From NCBI GenBank assembly GCA_046328715.1, contig JAXLWB010000029.1:1-64000 (forward strand): a DNA stretch of 64,000 nt, written 5' to 3'. The notes beneath the pieces are model-generated. The model did no database searches. It was given only the letters and a program-made list of their open reading frames with translations, and had not been told where the DNA came from. Positions 8,728 through 16,300 of this stretch are shown here, piece by piece. The translations under genes were made by a program, and so were the position numbers. Within the stretch, counting starts at the first letter, position 1. Each line of letters opens with the position of its first letter. The stretch is from JAXLWB01 sp046328715. Lineage in GTDB: Bacteria; Chloroflexota; Anaerolineae; Caldilineales; Caldilineaceae.

Positions 8728-9546
8728 CTATCGATTCGGAACGCGCCCCCACGACTGAATGAAAACGGATGAAAGGACGAGTGTTTCTGGGTCGTCTAAG
8801 TGGTCTTTCAAGGTGGCAGTCAATTCGTCGAGTTCGATTTTTCCGATCAGGTTCTTTCCCAGAATGCCACTTCGCGCGTTCTCGATGAATTCAAGCAGCA
8901 GCGTACGCCGTCCGTGACCCGGAGGATAGATGTGAACGAAAGGATTCACGTGTATCTCAACCAATCCCGCTTTTCTCAACATGCGCGGTAGCTTAAGACC
9001 GATGCTCCTGTCGATGTCGTTCATCTCTGCATATGCATTGAGCACCTGCAGCAGACGTGTTTGGGCAGGAAGTGGAGGATCATATCGCTGCGTAGTCGAA
9101 TCTGCCTCGTGTAAGGCAACTGTGCCGCCCGGTCGAACCAGCCGTACCATTTCTTTGACCAGTGATTCGGGTTTGGGGACATTGACCAGAACTAAGCGTG
9201 CGGTTGCAACATCGAACGATGCCTCAGGAAAACCTGTTGCGTGACCATCTGCGCAGAGAACTTCGGTATTCATCAAGTGGTTATCAGCGACGAACTTTCG
9301 AGCACGCTCCACTTGCTCAGCACTGCGTTCTATACCAATCACCTTGCCATTGGCACCAACACGGGCCGAGAGTAGATCGAGACAGCCCCGTGGCCCACAG
9401 CCAATTTCGACAACGCGAGAACCTGGCTGAATGCCGATTTCATCAAACAGCCAGCTTGACTCGCGTGCCAGTTCGAGTGCCTGTCGCTCCAGGCGTTCTT
9501 GCTCTGCCTGTCGGTAACCCAGTAAGTACAAATCCGATTCGTTCAT
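8728..9546 (-). CDS. class I SAM-dependent methyltransferase
   Basis: The 272-residue protein has the classical Rossmann methyltransferase motifs: motif I VVEIGCGPRGCLDLL, an acidic residue ending strand 2 (GIERS), motif II-like CADGHATGFPEASFDVA, and motif III RLVRPGGTVALHEAD. The C-terminal part probably covers the substrate. The family resembles UbiE/COQ5-like and small-molecule methyltransferases; the acceptor cannot be told. A strong AAGGTGAG ribosome site precedes the ATG. Confidence 0.85.
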   Translation of the reverse strand: MNESDLYLLGYRQAEQERLERQALELARESSWLFDEIGIQPGSRVVEIGCGPRGCLDLLSARVGANGKVIGIERSAEQVERARKFVADNHLMNTEVLCADGHATGFPEASFDVATARLVLVNVPKPESLVKEMVRLVRPGGTVALHEADSTTQRYDPPLPAQTRLLQVLNAYAEMNDIDRSIGLKLPRMLRKAGLVEIHVNPFVHIYPPGHGRRTLLLEFIENARSGILGKNLIGKIELDELTATLKDHLDDPETLVLSSVFIQSWGRVPNR

Positions 9547-10017
9547 TGCTCACCTTCCAAACTAGCAATGCTTTCTGCGAACGTCGACGAACATCTGAGT
9601 AAGGCATAGAATCATGATGCCCTGTCTTTGATAAGCTGGCAAGATTGCGAAAGCATCGGTAAAGGCTGTTTTCAGAAAGCGTAAAATATTCTTGCAACAA
9701 CGCAACTCTATCAAGGAGTAATGGATGAAAATTATCTCTACGCGGCGTTGATTGTTGTCGGGATCAGCGAGGGCAAGGCTGGTATCATGGTAGAGCAGCC
9801 TTTGATTCATCTTTTGATGGATGACAACCCTCTGGTTGATTCATTATCCTGGTCGAAGTGATGAAACTCAAGTAGGTAAGGAAAGCTTATGAACCAAGCT
9901 TATATGAACCAAGCTTAATTGCGTGTTCTTCCGCTCTGTGCCTTTGCCTCCTTGCGACTTTGCGTTAAAACATTTCCTGCGTAGTATGAGTTAGAGCAGT
10001 AAGGAGTTGGAAAAACA
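9547..10017. other. intergenic region, no gene supported
   Basis: About 470 bases. The only clear structure is a small tandem duplication at 9887-9917 in which the unit TATGAACCAAGCTTA occurs twice after an initial AAGCTTA. The sequence at about 9921-9970 is rich in CTTTGCC/CTTTGCG words. AAGGAG at 10001-10006 serves the next gene. Confidence 0.5.
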
Positions 10018-10515
10018 ATGCGTCCTGTTCAATTTGAATGTCAAACCATCATTCCTGCGACAGCCGAGGTCATCTGCACCCAAATCGCCGATGTGTCGCG
10101 CTGGCGTGAATTTCAGGGTTATGGCTTTCTGCCTGGTATTGCCAGTGCTGAATACAAACAGCGTACCGCTAATATGGTTGGCTCGCGCATTCGGGTCAAG
10201 AATACAGATGGCTCGCACCATATGGAGGAGTTTACCGTGTGGGAGAACGGGCGAAAGGTCGTGACCAAACTGCACGACTTTTCGCCGCCCTTGAACGGAT
10301 TGACGACACACTTTCTAGAGGAATGGAACTTTGAAACTCAAGGCAATGCCACCCATGTTCGACGTACACTCTCGCTCTTTCCCAAGCAGGCGATGGCTCG
10401 TCCAGCTTTGTGGTTGATCTCACTCTTTTTGCGCCAGGCCATCTCTCGACAACTGCGCCAGATGACCCAGGAGGCTGAAGCTGTAGCTCATGTCTTGCGC
10501 ACTACAAATCTATAA
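10018..10515 (+). CDS. SRPBCC/polyketide-cyclase-like protein
   Basis: A 165-residue soluble protein with the START/Bet v1-like order: an N-terminal strand (FECQTIIPATAEVICTQIADV) followed by a DVSRWREF turn, a run of beta strands (VGSRIRVKN, EEFTVWENGRKVV, THFLEEWNFE) and a C-terminal amphipathic helix (SRQLRQMTQEAEAVAHVL). These folds bind hydrophobic ligands; many bacterial members have no known substrate. AAGGAG lies 11 bases before the ATG. It is followed 35 bases later by the next gene in the same direction, so they may be co-transcribed. Confidence 0.75.
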   Translation: MRPVQFECQTIIPATAEVICTQIADVSRWREFQGYGFLPGIASAEYKQRTANMVGSRIRVKNTDGSHHMEEFTVWENGRKVVTKLHDFSPPLNGLTTHFLEEWNFETQGNATHVRRTLSLFPKQAMARPALWLISLFLRQAISRQLRQMTQEAEAVAHVLRTTNL

Positions 10516-10550
10516 TATTTCATTGATCCAACCGTAAAGGGTTTTGTTTT

Positions 10551-11396
10551 ATGAATTCATCCAATCCACGCCAATATTCACTTTTTCAAAAATTCCCACT
10601 CAATGGTAAGGCCACGATCAGCACCGGCGAAGTGCCCAAACCCTATCATATTTATGATGGCTATGGTGCATTCATTGCCGGCACAGCCAATTTGGCGGCA
10701 ACCCAGCGCATTCTGCAAAATGAGCAGGTAATGCCCCTGCATACCACTGATGGACGGGCGTTGATGGGCATCTGGCTCTGTGATTTTGTCGATGCCAGTT
10801 TGGGACCCCACCACGAGTTGCAATTTTCGATCTTTGTCACTCGTCAAAAGACGCCTGCGCTCTCTAACCATCCAGTAGGATTGCTCTCGGCCATGCTTAC
10901 ACAACCTGATATGCAGATGATGTGTCACGGGCTGTGGAACAATACAACGGTGGTTGTCGCCTATAACCGGGAACTGTTGAGCTTGAACGCCAAGTTATCA
11001 ACGAGCACGATCGAGCGGGACGCACAGAAGCTGCAATTTGATGTTCGGGATGCCGCCAGCGGCTCGGTGATCCTTACTGGTCACTTAAACAAGCCAGCGC
11101 AACCCTCGTGGTCTGCCAATTGGGCTTTTCTGCGCCAGTTGGGTTTTGGAAAAGCAATGCAGGCCAACCGCCAACCCTGGATCGAGATGCAGGTGGTCAA
11201 TCCGCTGGGAGTGAGGTTGAGCCACAATGGCGTCGCTAAGGCGATGGACAAGAACGATACCAACAATATCCGTTACTTTGACCCCAAGTTCGATCATCTG
11301 ACCTTTGGTGAATCGCCCTACCGTGCCCTAGATTTTCGTCCACAGGTGGTTCAACATATGAGCGGGTTTAAGTTTGTCTACTTGGATCCCCAATAA
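10551..11396 (+). CDS. conserved hypothetical protein, possibly acetoacetate-decarboxylase-like fold
   Basis: A 281-residue soluble protein that I do not firmly recognise. The general make-up (YDGYGAFIAGTANLAATQRI, then LMGIWLCDFVDASLGPHHEL and a C-terminal DFRPQVVQHM) vaguely recalls acetoacetate-decarboxylase-fold proteins, but no catalytic Glu-Lys pair is visible, so a decarboxylase role is not supported. It lies 35 bases after the SRPBCC gene and ends at a very strong hairpin. Confidence 0.5.
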   Translation: MNSSNPRQYSLFQKFPLNGKATISTGEVPKPYHIYDGYGAFIAGTANLAATQRILQNEQVMPLHTTDGRALMGIWLCDFVDASLGPHHELQFSIFVTRQKTPALSNHPVGLLSAMLTQPDMQMMCHGLWNNTTVVVAYNRELLSLNAKLSTSTIERDAQKLQFDVRDAASGSVILTGHLNKPAQPSWSANWAFLRQLGFGKAMQANRQPWIEMQVVNPLGVRLSHNGVAKAMDKNDTNNIRYFDPKFDHLTFGESPYRALDFRPQVVQHMSGFKFVYLDPQ

Positions 11397-11420
11397 ATCG
11401 GTAATGATGACAGAAGAAAT

Positions 11421-11471
11421 GAAAAGAGGCAGGTTGCAATATCACTCTGATACTGCAACCTGCCTCTTTTC
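11421..11471. terminator. strong bidirectional terminator-like hairpin
   Basis: A perfect 18-bp stem (GAAAAGAGGCAGGTTGCA at 11421-11438 against 11454-11471) with a 15-base loop lies 24 bases after the preceding stop. The A-rich and T-rich ends of the arms allow termination from both sides, fitting the convergent gene ending at 11553. Bases 11472-11552 hold a second weaker repeat of CGATTCGCAATCCGC words. Confidence 0.8.
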
Positions 11472-11552
11472 ACCTATAAATTACGAGCTGCGAGTGGCTA
11501 GCGAAAAACGATTCCGCGATCCGCGATTCGCAATCCGCAATTCCCCATTACT

Positions 11553-12992
11553 TTACTGTCCCATCGCTGCCTGAATCTGTTGCAGGGCAGATTGCAGGAG
11601 TTGGGCAACACCGCTCACTGCTTGCATCGATCCGTTGCTTCCCATCATGCTGCCTGTGGTTTCGCCAGAGCTATCAGGGCTGGTGTCGGTGCCAGTAGTA
11701 TCGGTGACTGTGTCACTGGAACCAGTGCCGGTCGTGTCGGTCATGGTATCGCTGGAGCCAGTTCCGCTGGTGTCGGTCGAAGTGTCTGTTGAACCCATTG
11801 TGCTCATATCCATGCCGCTGCTGACGCGGGAGAGATGGTCGCTCAAGGTTTGACCTAGCGTACCAATCAGACCCATCAGTTCAGTGCTGTCCGCATCGCT
11901 GGTTGTGCTGGAGCTGGATGAACTGCCCGTGGTGTCAGTGGTGGTATCGGTGGAACCGATCATGCTGCTCATACCAGTAGCGTTCACATAGTTAGCATGA
12001 AGCGCATGAACCTGACCCAGCATCTCGACTGCCTGTCCAACCATTTGAATCGTTGCCGGCAGATCACTGCTGCTGGCCATCATCATGGAACTGTCGCTGC
12101 TGCTGGTCGTGTCGGTGACAGTAGACGAGCTATCGCTGGTTCCGCTCATGTTTCCTGACATGCTGCGTGCCTGACTGATGGTATTGCGCACGTTTTGTAG
12201 CATGATGGTTAACATCGGGGTTGGATCGATCATACCTGAAGGCAAGCTCCCCATCATCATGTCGTTGCCAGAGGTGTCAGTGCCTGTAGTATCTGACCCT
12301 GTGGTATCGGTCACGGTTCCGGTGCTGTCCGTTCCTGTGGTATCAGTGACTGCGCTGGAGCTCGATGTGTCACTGCTGGAGCCAGAGGTGGAGGTAGAGC
12401 CACTGGTCTGCATGCCAGAGATCTGGCGTTCGGTGACGCTCACCATCTGATCAAGTGTGTCCAGGATCGAGGTCAGATCATCCATATCGGCGGTCATGTC
12501 CTCGCTGGAGCCACTGGTGCCTGTCTGATCGCTGGTAATGCTCGAAGAAGCACTGCTCATGACAGCGTGCATCTTGGCGATGGATTCGATCATATGGCCC
12601 ATGCTCTCAATGACGTGGCCAGCATTCATCATCATTGCCTGGCTATCCATGGTGCCTGTACCCGTTGTATCTGTGCCCATCATCATGCTGGAGTTCATCA
12701 TCAGCGTAGACTCGTTGATGTGGACAATCTTGTCAACTGCCATACCAGCATGCATCACCATCTCAATCAGATCTTTGCTCTCATCACTGGTCATGCTGCT
12801 CATGTCCATCGAGTTGCTGGTGCCACTGGTGGTGGTATCGGTCGTCGTATCGCTTTGGCTAATATCACGATGCGAGATTGACATCGCCTGAGCGCTACTT
12901 ATCGGTTTAAGCCCTGTGGCAAAAAACAGCAAAGAAAGCGAAGTACCCACAATTCCTACAGTCGAAAGTAAAGCTTTTCTTCGTATAAACAT
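11553..12992 (-). CDS. secreted Met/His- and Thr/Asp/Ser-rich protein
   Basis: A 479-residue protein. The start at 12992 is chosen because AAGGAGA sits eight bases upstream and the product then begins MFIRRKALLSTVGIVGTS, a classical signal peptide ending near AQA; a longer frame to 13046 lacks both. The mature part alternates low-complexity linkers built on DTTGTDS/TDTTGSS with short amphipathic helices rich in Met and His (such as NAGHVIESMGHMIESIAKMH and GQVHALHANYV). No known domain is recognised. Possible roles are metal (copper) binding or a flexible cell-surface spacer; both are guesses. Confidence 0.7.
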   Translation of the reverse strand: MFIRRKALLSTVGIVGTSLSLLFFATGLKPISSAQAMSISHRDISQSDTTTDTTTSGTSNSMDMSSMTSDESKDLIEMVMHAGMAVDKIVHINESTLMMNSSMMMGTDTTGTGTMDSQAMMMNAGHVIESMGHMIESIAKMHAVMSSASSSITSDQTGTSGSSEDMTADMDDLTSILDTLDQMVSVTERQISGMQTSGSTSTSGSSSDTSSSSAVTDTTGTDSTGTVTDTTGSDTTGTDTSGNDMMMGSLPSGMIDPTPMLTIMLQNVRNTISQARSMSGNMSGTSDSSSTVTDTTSSSDSSMMMASSSDLPATIQMVGQAVEMLGQVHALHANYVNATGMSSMIGSTDTTTDTTGSSSSSSTTSDADSTELMGLIGTLGQTLSDHLSRVSSGMDMSTMGSTDTSTDTSGTGSSDTMTDTTGTGSSDTVTDTTGTDTSPDSSGETTGSMMGSNGSMQAVSGVAQLLQSALQQIQAAMGQ

Positions 12993-13519
12993 CGGTGAAA
13001 TCTCCTTGTAACTATGGGGTATTACCGGTTTTGCTCCTTGTAGCACACAAAGTCAAGCATTGAGGCAGATACCTACGGACAGGCCTATAGTCTCAATTTT
13101 ACTTATGTTGGCTACTGCAATAGCAGTTGTCATGAGAAGAAGCTTTTGCAAATACCCTTACACAACAATCGGCCATTCACTGTGATTTTGTGATCGAACG
13201 GAGCACAATTGAATGGCGTACGGAGAGCAGGCAAGCAAACCCCACTTCCCACTAGAGCACTTAAAGTGTAGAGGAAACAAAGGAAGAGGCGTATGTATCA
13301 CAGGTAGAGCAAAAGGATATATACCCGAGTACAGAAGCAGTAATTTTACATAATATGAAAGCTGACTTCTGTCCACTGCCACCTTCCTTTGCTCTTCGAC
13401 CCATGATGATTTCAAAATCAACCCCTCACTTCATCTTTCGATGAATGACAGTCTCGTAGCTGATCGATACACTGTAGATACCAGACTTTGAAAGAATCAA
13501 ACGATAAGGAGGGAGGGAT
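12993..13519. other. intergenic region between divergent genes
   Basis: About 530 bases including the ribosome site of the leftward gene (13000-13006) and GGAGGGAGGG of the rightward gene (13508-13517). No convincing gene or long repeat is seen. It should hold promoters for both flanking genes, but no strong consensus was found by eye. Confidence 0.4.
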
Positions 13520-14512
13520 ATGGGCACATCATTTATGTGGGTGGGGCGTGCATTGCTTGGCCTGGTAGGTTTACTGGCTCTGCTATTGATCGCTGGTTTT
13601 ACCTATCAACAGGCTGCAAGCTGGGGTGAACAACGATCCTTTCCTGCTCCAGGTCAACTCGTGGACATAGGGGGCTATCGTTTGCATCTCTATTGCGTCG
13701 GCGAAGCTGCGACGGGTAGCCCGACCGTGATCCTCGACTCGGCCAACCTGGGTACAGTCTCGAATTGGGTATGGGTTCAAGGTGCAATCAGCTCAACCAC
13801 GCGCGTCTGTGCCTATGATCGTGCTGCCATCGGTTGGAGTGATCTCAGCCCGCAGCCGCAAGATACACGGCAGAATGCACAAGCGCTGGACACACTGCTC
13901 CAGAAAGCGGAGATTGCACCGCCTTATGTGTTGGTGGGCCATTCCTTTGGTGGTTTGTTTGTGCGTATGTACGCTGAGCTTTATCCCGATAAGGTAGCGG
14001 GCATGGTCCTGATCGAAGGAACGAACCCCAATGGATTGGCGGCGTTGGGCAAGCCTGACGTGATGCCCAATGCGCCAGATCCTGCCATGATCGACGCTGC
14101 ACCGTTGGTCAGTCGTTTTGGACTGTTGCGCTTGATGCGCACTGTTACATCCGATCCAGACTTACCGTCGCAACAGCGTGCCGAAACTGACGCTTACTAT
14201 GCCTCCACCCGTTTTGCCCAGACGATCAAGCGCCAATACCATCTCTTTCCTACCTTGCTCGCTCAGGTCCGTGAACTCAACACGCCAGGACGGCTAGGCA
14301 GCAAACCGCTGGCCATTATCCTGGGCAGTCAAGGCGACGGCGGCGAAGCAGTCTGGCAGCCACTCTTTGCCGAACAGGCAGCGCTTTCGACCCGTAGCAC
14401 GACCTATGTGATTGAGGGTGCCACACACGCCAGCCTGGTTGATAAGCAGGAACACGGGCTCCAGAGCGCAGCGATTATTCTGGATGTCGTTGCGGCTGCG
14501 AGTGTTGAGTGA
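13520..14512 (+). CDS. membrane-anchored alpha/beta hydrolase
   Basis: A 330-residue protein with an N-terminal hydrophobic segment (about residues 8-28) that could anchor or export it. The hydrolase core follows: the nucleophile elbow GHSFGGLF, an acidic loop and the catalytic histidine in EGATHASLVDK. The oxyanion region around TVILDSANL lacks the common HG pair. Such proteins are esterases, epoxide hydrolases or haloperoxidase-like; the substrate is unknown. GGAGGGAGGG just upstream is a strong ribosome site. A 26-bp perfect hairpin follows the gene. Confidence 0.8.
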   Translation: MGTSFMWVGRALLGLVGLLALLLIAGFTYQQAASWGEQRSFPAPGQLVDIGGYRLHLYCVGEAATGSPTVILDSANLGTVSNWVWVQGAISSTTRVCAYDRAAIGWSDLSPQPQDTRQNAQALDTLLQKAEIAPPYVLVGHSFGGLFVRMYAELYPDKVAGMVLIEGTNPNGLAALGKPDVMPNAPDPAMIDAAPLVSRFGLLRLMRTVTSDPDLPSQQRAETDAYYASTRFAQTIKRQYHLFPTLLAQVRELNTPGRLGSKPLAIILGSQGDGGEAVWQPLFAEQAALSTRSTTYVIEGATHASLVDKQEHGLQSAAIILDVVAAASVE

Positions 14513-14560
14513 GATAAAATCTGCAACAGGTACTATCAAGTTTGAGGCAGGTTATGACAT

Positions 14561-14620
14561 TCAGAGCCCCGCACGTGAGCAAGGGACACTGCTTTCCCTT
14601 GCTCACGTGCGGGGCTCTGA
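14561..14620. repeat. GCCCCGCACGT(G/C)AG hairpin, copy 1 (probable terminator)
   Basis: A perfect 26-bp inverted repeat (14561-14586 against 14595-14620, loop CACTGCTT) followed by AATTTT. It shares the core CCCCGCACGT(G/C)AG(C/T)AAG with the hairpin at 16072-16128 and with a half copy at 15871-15892, so three members occur in 1.6 kb. It suits termination of the hydrolase gene. Confidence 0.75.
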
Positions 14621-14664
14621 AATTTTGGCCTTGTCCCGTTATACAGCGATCTATAACGTGCCTC

Positions 14665-14719
14665 TTGACAGTTCTGTGTTTTAAAACTATAATTTAGTCA
14701 TGACTAAATTATAGTTTTA
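14665..14719 (+). promoter_or_regulatory. consensus sigma-70 promoter overlaid by a 38-bp palindrome
   Basis: TTGACA (14665-14670), 17 bases, TATAAT (14688-14693): a perfect consensus promoter. A perfect 38-bp palindrome (14682-14719, centre TTTAGTCATGACTAAA) covers the -10 box and the expected start site. This is the classic arrangement for a repressor operator. A TetR- or MarR-type dimer would fit, but no regulator gene of that kind lies next to it. It drives the gene at 14748. Confidence 0.8.
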
Positions 14720-14747
14720 GTGATGGTTAAATCCTAAGGAACGATCT

Positions 14748-15863
14748 ATGACCGAGTTTACGCTTCTTCAATTCTCTCTGCTCTCTGGCCTGGTTTTGAG
14801 TGTGGTCCTGAGCACGATCATTTTGGCTTCGCTCTATATCAATCCCGAGATGTGGTTGCATGATGCGCCAGCAGAAGTCCAAGCCAAACATGGCCCCATG
14901 AGCGAAAGGGCAAAACGCCAGCGTATTTGGTTGGCAAGTTCAATATTTGTTGCGCTGATTGGATTGGTTGCCTTTTCAATCGTCCAATTTGTAGCGCTCG
15001 CGGGTGCACAATTGACCTTTCTGAAGCTCTTTGCCCACCTTTTCATTATGTTCATGTTATTCAACGTTGTCGATCTGCTGCTGATCGATTGGCTGATTGT
15101 GGAATGGATTCGTCCAGGATTTTTGGCCGGCTCTCGCCTGGGAACATTGATGGGTGAACGCAACTACTGGTATCACTTTCAGGGCTTTCTGAAGGGGACA
15201 GCAGGCATCACCGTTGTCAGCCTGCTCCTGGCGGCTGTCGTAATCGGGTTATATCACTTGGACAGTGAAACGATCTTTCGGCTGATCACGTTCTTGGTCT
15301 TGGTGACTGCTGTATCGATCAGTGTATATTTTCGTCACCGTGCCGAAAGAGAAGGTGGAAAGCTGCGCAGCGGAGAAGGTCAACGGCTGGTAATTGTGCT
15401 GCGTCTGTTGGGATTGTTGGTACTGTTGCCTTTGTTCGGCTATCTCATCAATCCCACTTGGGTGGCATGGGCACGCTTTAGTTTGCCGGAGACGATCCGT
15501 TGGATGGCGGTTGGGGTCGCTCTTGTAATGTTACCTGCCATCTATTGGCTCTTCCGCAGCATCGGCAACAATATTTCCCCTACGCAGCAGACACGCCAGA
15601 ATCATCAACTCGTGACCCACGGACCGTATCGCTGGATTCGTCATCCGCTTTACACTTTCGGCTCGATCTTGATCGTTGCGCTGACCCTCGTGACCGGACT
15701 GTGGTGGATCGGGATCACCATGCTGCCCCTATTTGCAGTTCTACTGTGGCGTACGCAGTTTGAAGAGCAACGCTTGATTGAAACGTTCGGCGATGAGTAC
15801 CGTGCCTACATGCGGCGGACGGGGAGATTTTGGCCACGCCTTTCGGATGGATTGCTGACCTGA
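14748..15863 (+). CDS. ICMT/phospholipid-methyltransferase-like membrane protein
   Basis: A 371-residue polytopic protein with about nine membrane segments. The C-terminal 110 residues carry the isoprenylcysteine carboxyl methyltransferase/phospholipid methyltransferase signature: HGPYRWIRHPLYTFG for SAM binding, and FEEQRLIETFGDEYRAYMRR near the end. The N-terminal half is an extra membrane region unlike the minimal enzyme. In bacteria such proteins methylate lipids or small molecules; the substrate is unknown. AAGGA precedes the ATG. The strong promoter with an overlapping palindrome suggests tightly repressed, inducible expression (inference). Confidence 0.8.
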   Translation: MTEFTLLQFSLLSGLVLSVVLSTIILASLYINPEMWLHDAPAEVQAKHGPMSERAKRQRIWLASSIFVALIGLVAFSIVQFVALAGAQLTFLKLFAHLFIMFMLFNVVDLLLIDWLIVEWIRPGFLAGSRLGTLMGERNYWYHFQGFLKGTAGITVVSLLLAAVVIGLYHLDSETIFRLITFLVLVTAVSISVYFRHRAEREGGKLRSGEGQRLVIVLRLLGLLVLLPLFGYLINPTWVAWARFSLPETIRWMAVGVALVMLPAIYWLFRSIGNNISPTQQTRQNHQLVTHGPYRWIRHPLYTFGSILIVALTLVTGLWWIGITMLPLFAVLLWRTQFEEQRLIETFGDEYRAYMRRTGRFWPRLSDGLLT

Positions 15864-16071
15864 AATATCCGAACCCCACACGTCAGTAAGGGTCCGTGGC
15901 GGCTGGCACTCATCAATAGCTAACTTGAACCTTAGGGGCTTCTGTCTATCGGATTTTACTTGTTCTTCTTCTTTAGCAGTTGGCTGATCAGTCAACCGCT
16001 CTGCAACCGTTATGAAGCCCCTCTGCCACTCAAGAAGCGGCTCAGTAAACTTCTTTGATAGACGTGCCATC
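15864..16071. repeat. spacer with half copy of the CCCCACACGTCAG element
   Basis: GAACCCCACACGTCAGTAAGGG at 15871-15892 matches the left arm of the hairpin at 16072 but has no partner arm, so it looks like a broken copy. The rest of the gap shows no gene. Confidence 0.5.
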
Positions 16072-16128
16072 CAGAACCCCGCACGTCAGTAAGATGCCTG
16101 CTTTCCCTTACTGACGTGCGGGGTTCTG
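16072..16128. repeat. CCCCGCACGTCAG hairpin, copy 2
   Basis: A perfect 22-bp inverted repeat (16072-16093 against 16107-16128) with a 13-base loop containing CTGCTTTC. Its core and loop closely resemble the hairpin at 14561-14620, showing descent from a common element or repeated selection for the same structure. Confidence 0.7.
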
Positions 16129-16213
16129 ACGCTCTTCGCCATCTTGATATGCGCCCATCTGTTTTTCTGGCATGGAAAACTAACGAACTATCTGGTATAC
16201 TTTGCTTCGCATT

Positions 16214-16259
16214 CGACGCAACAGGGACACCTGCGCTACCCTGTGTCCCTGTTGCGTCG
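16214..16259. promoter_or_regulatory. 5' leader hairpin before the LuxR-type gene
   Basis: A perfect 17-bp stem (16214-16230 against 16243-16259, 12-base loop) with GCAACAGGGACAC in its left arm. It lies 42 bases before the chosen start of the regulator gene and would fall inside the coding frame if the upstream ATG at 16202 were used, which argues for the later start. It may be an attenuator or part of an operator. Confidence 0.55.
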
Positions 16260-16300
16260 CTGATCGGCCAAGTTGTAGGCAACTTGCGGAGCCACTTTCC

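Noticed and set aside
9562..9810. 82-codon minus-strand frame upstream of the methyltransferase
   Set aside because: No ribosome site, no protein-family pattern and overlap with a probable promoter region.
13158..13421. 87-codon minus-strand frame in the gap before the hydrolase
   Set aside because: No ribosome site and no recognisable pattern; it lies in a region where promoters are expected.
14561..14620. Insertion-sequence or MITE terminal repeats
   Set aside because: The arms pair with an eight-base loop; no transposase or target-site duplication is visible.
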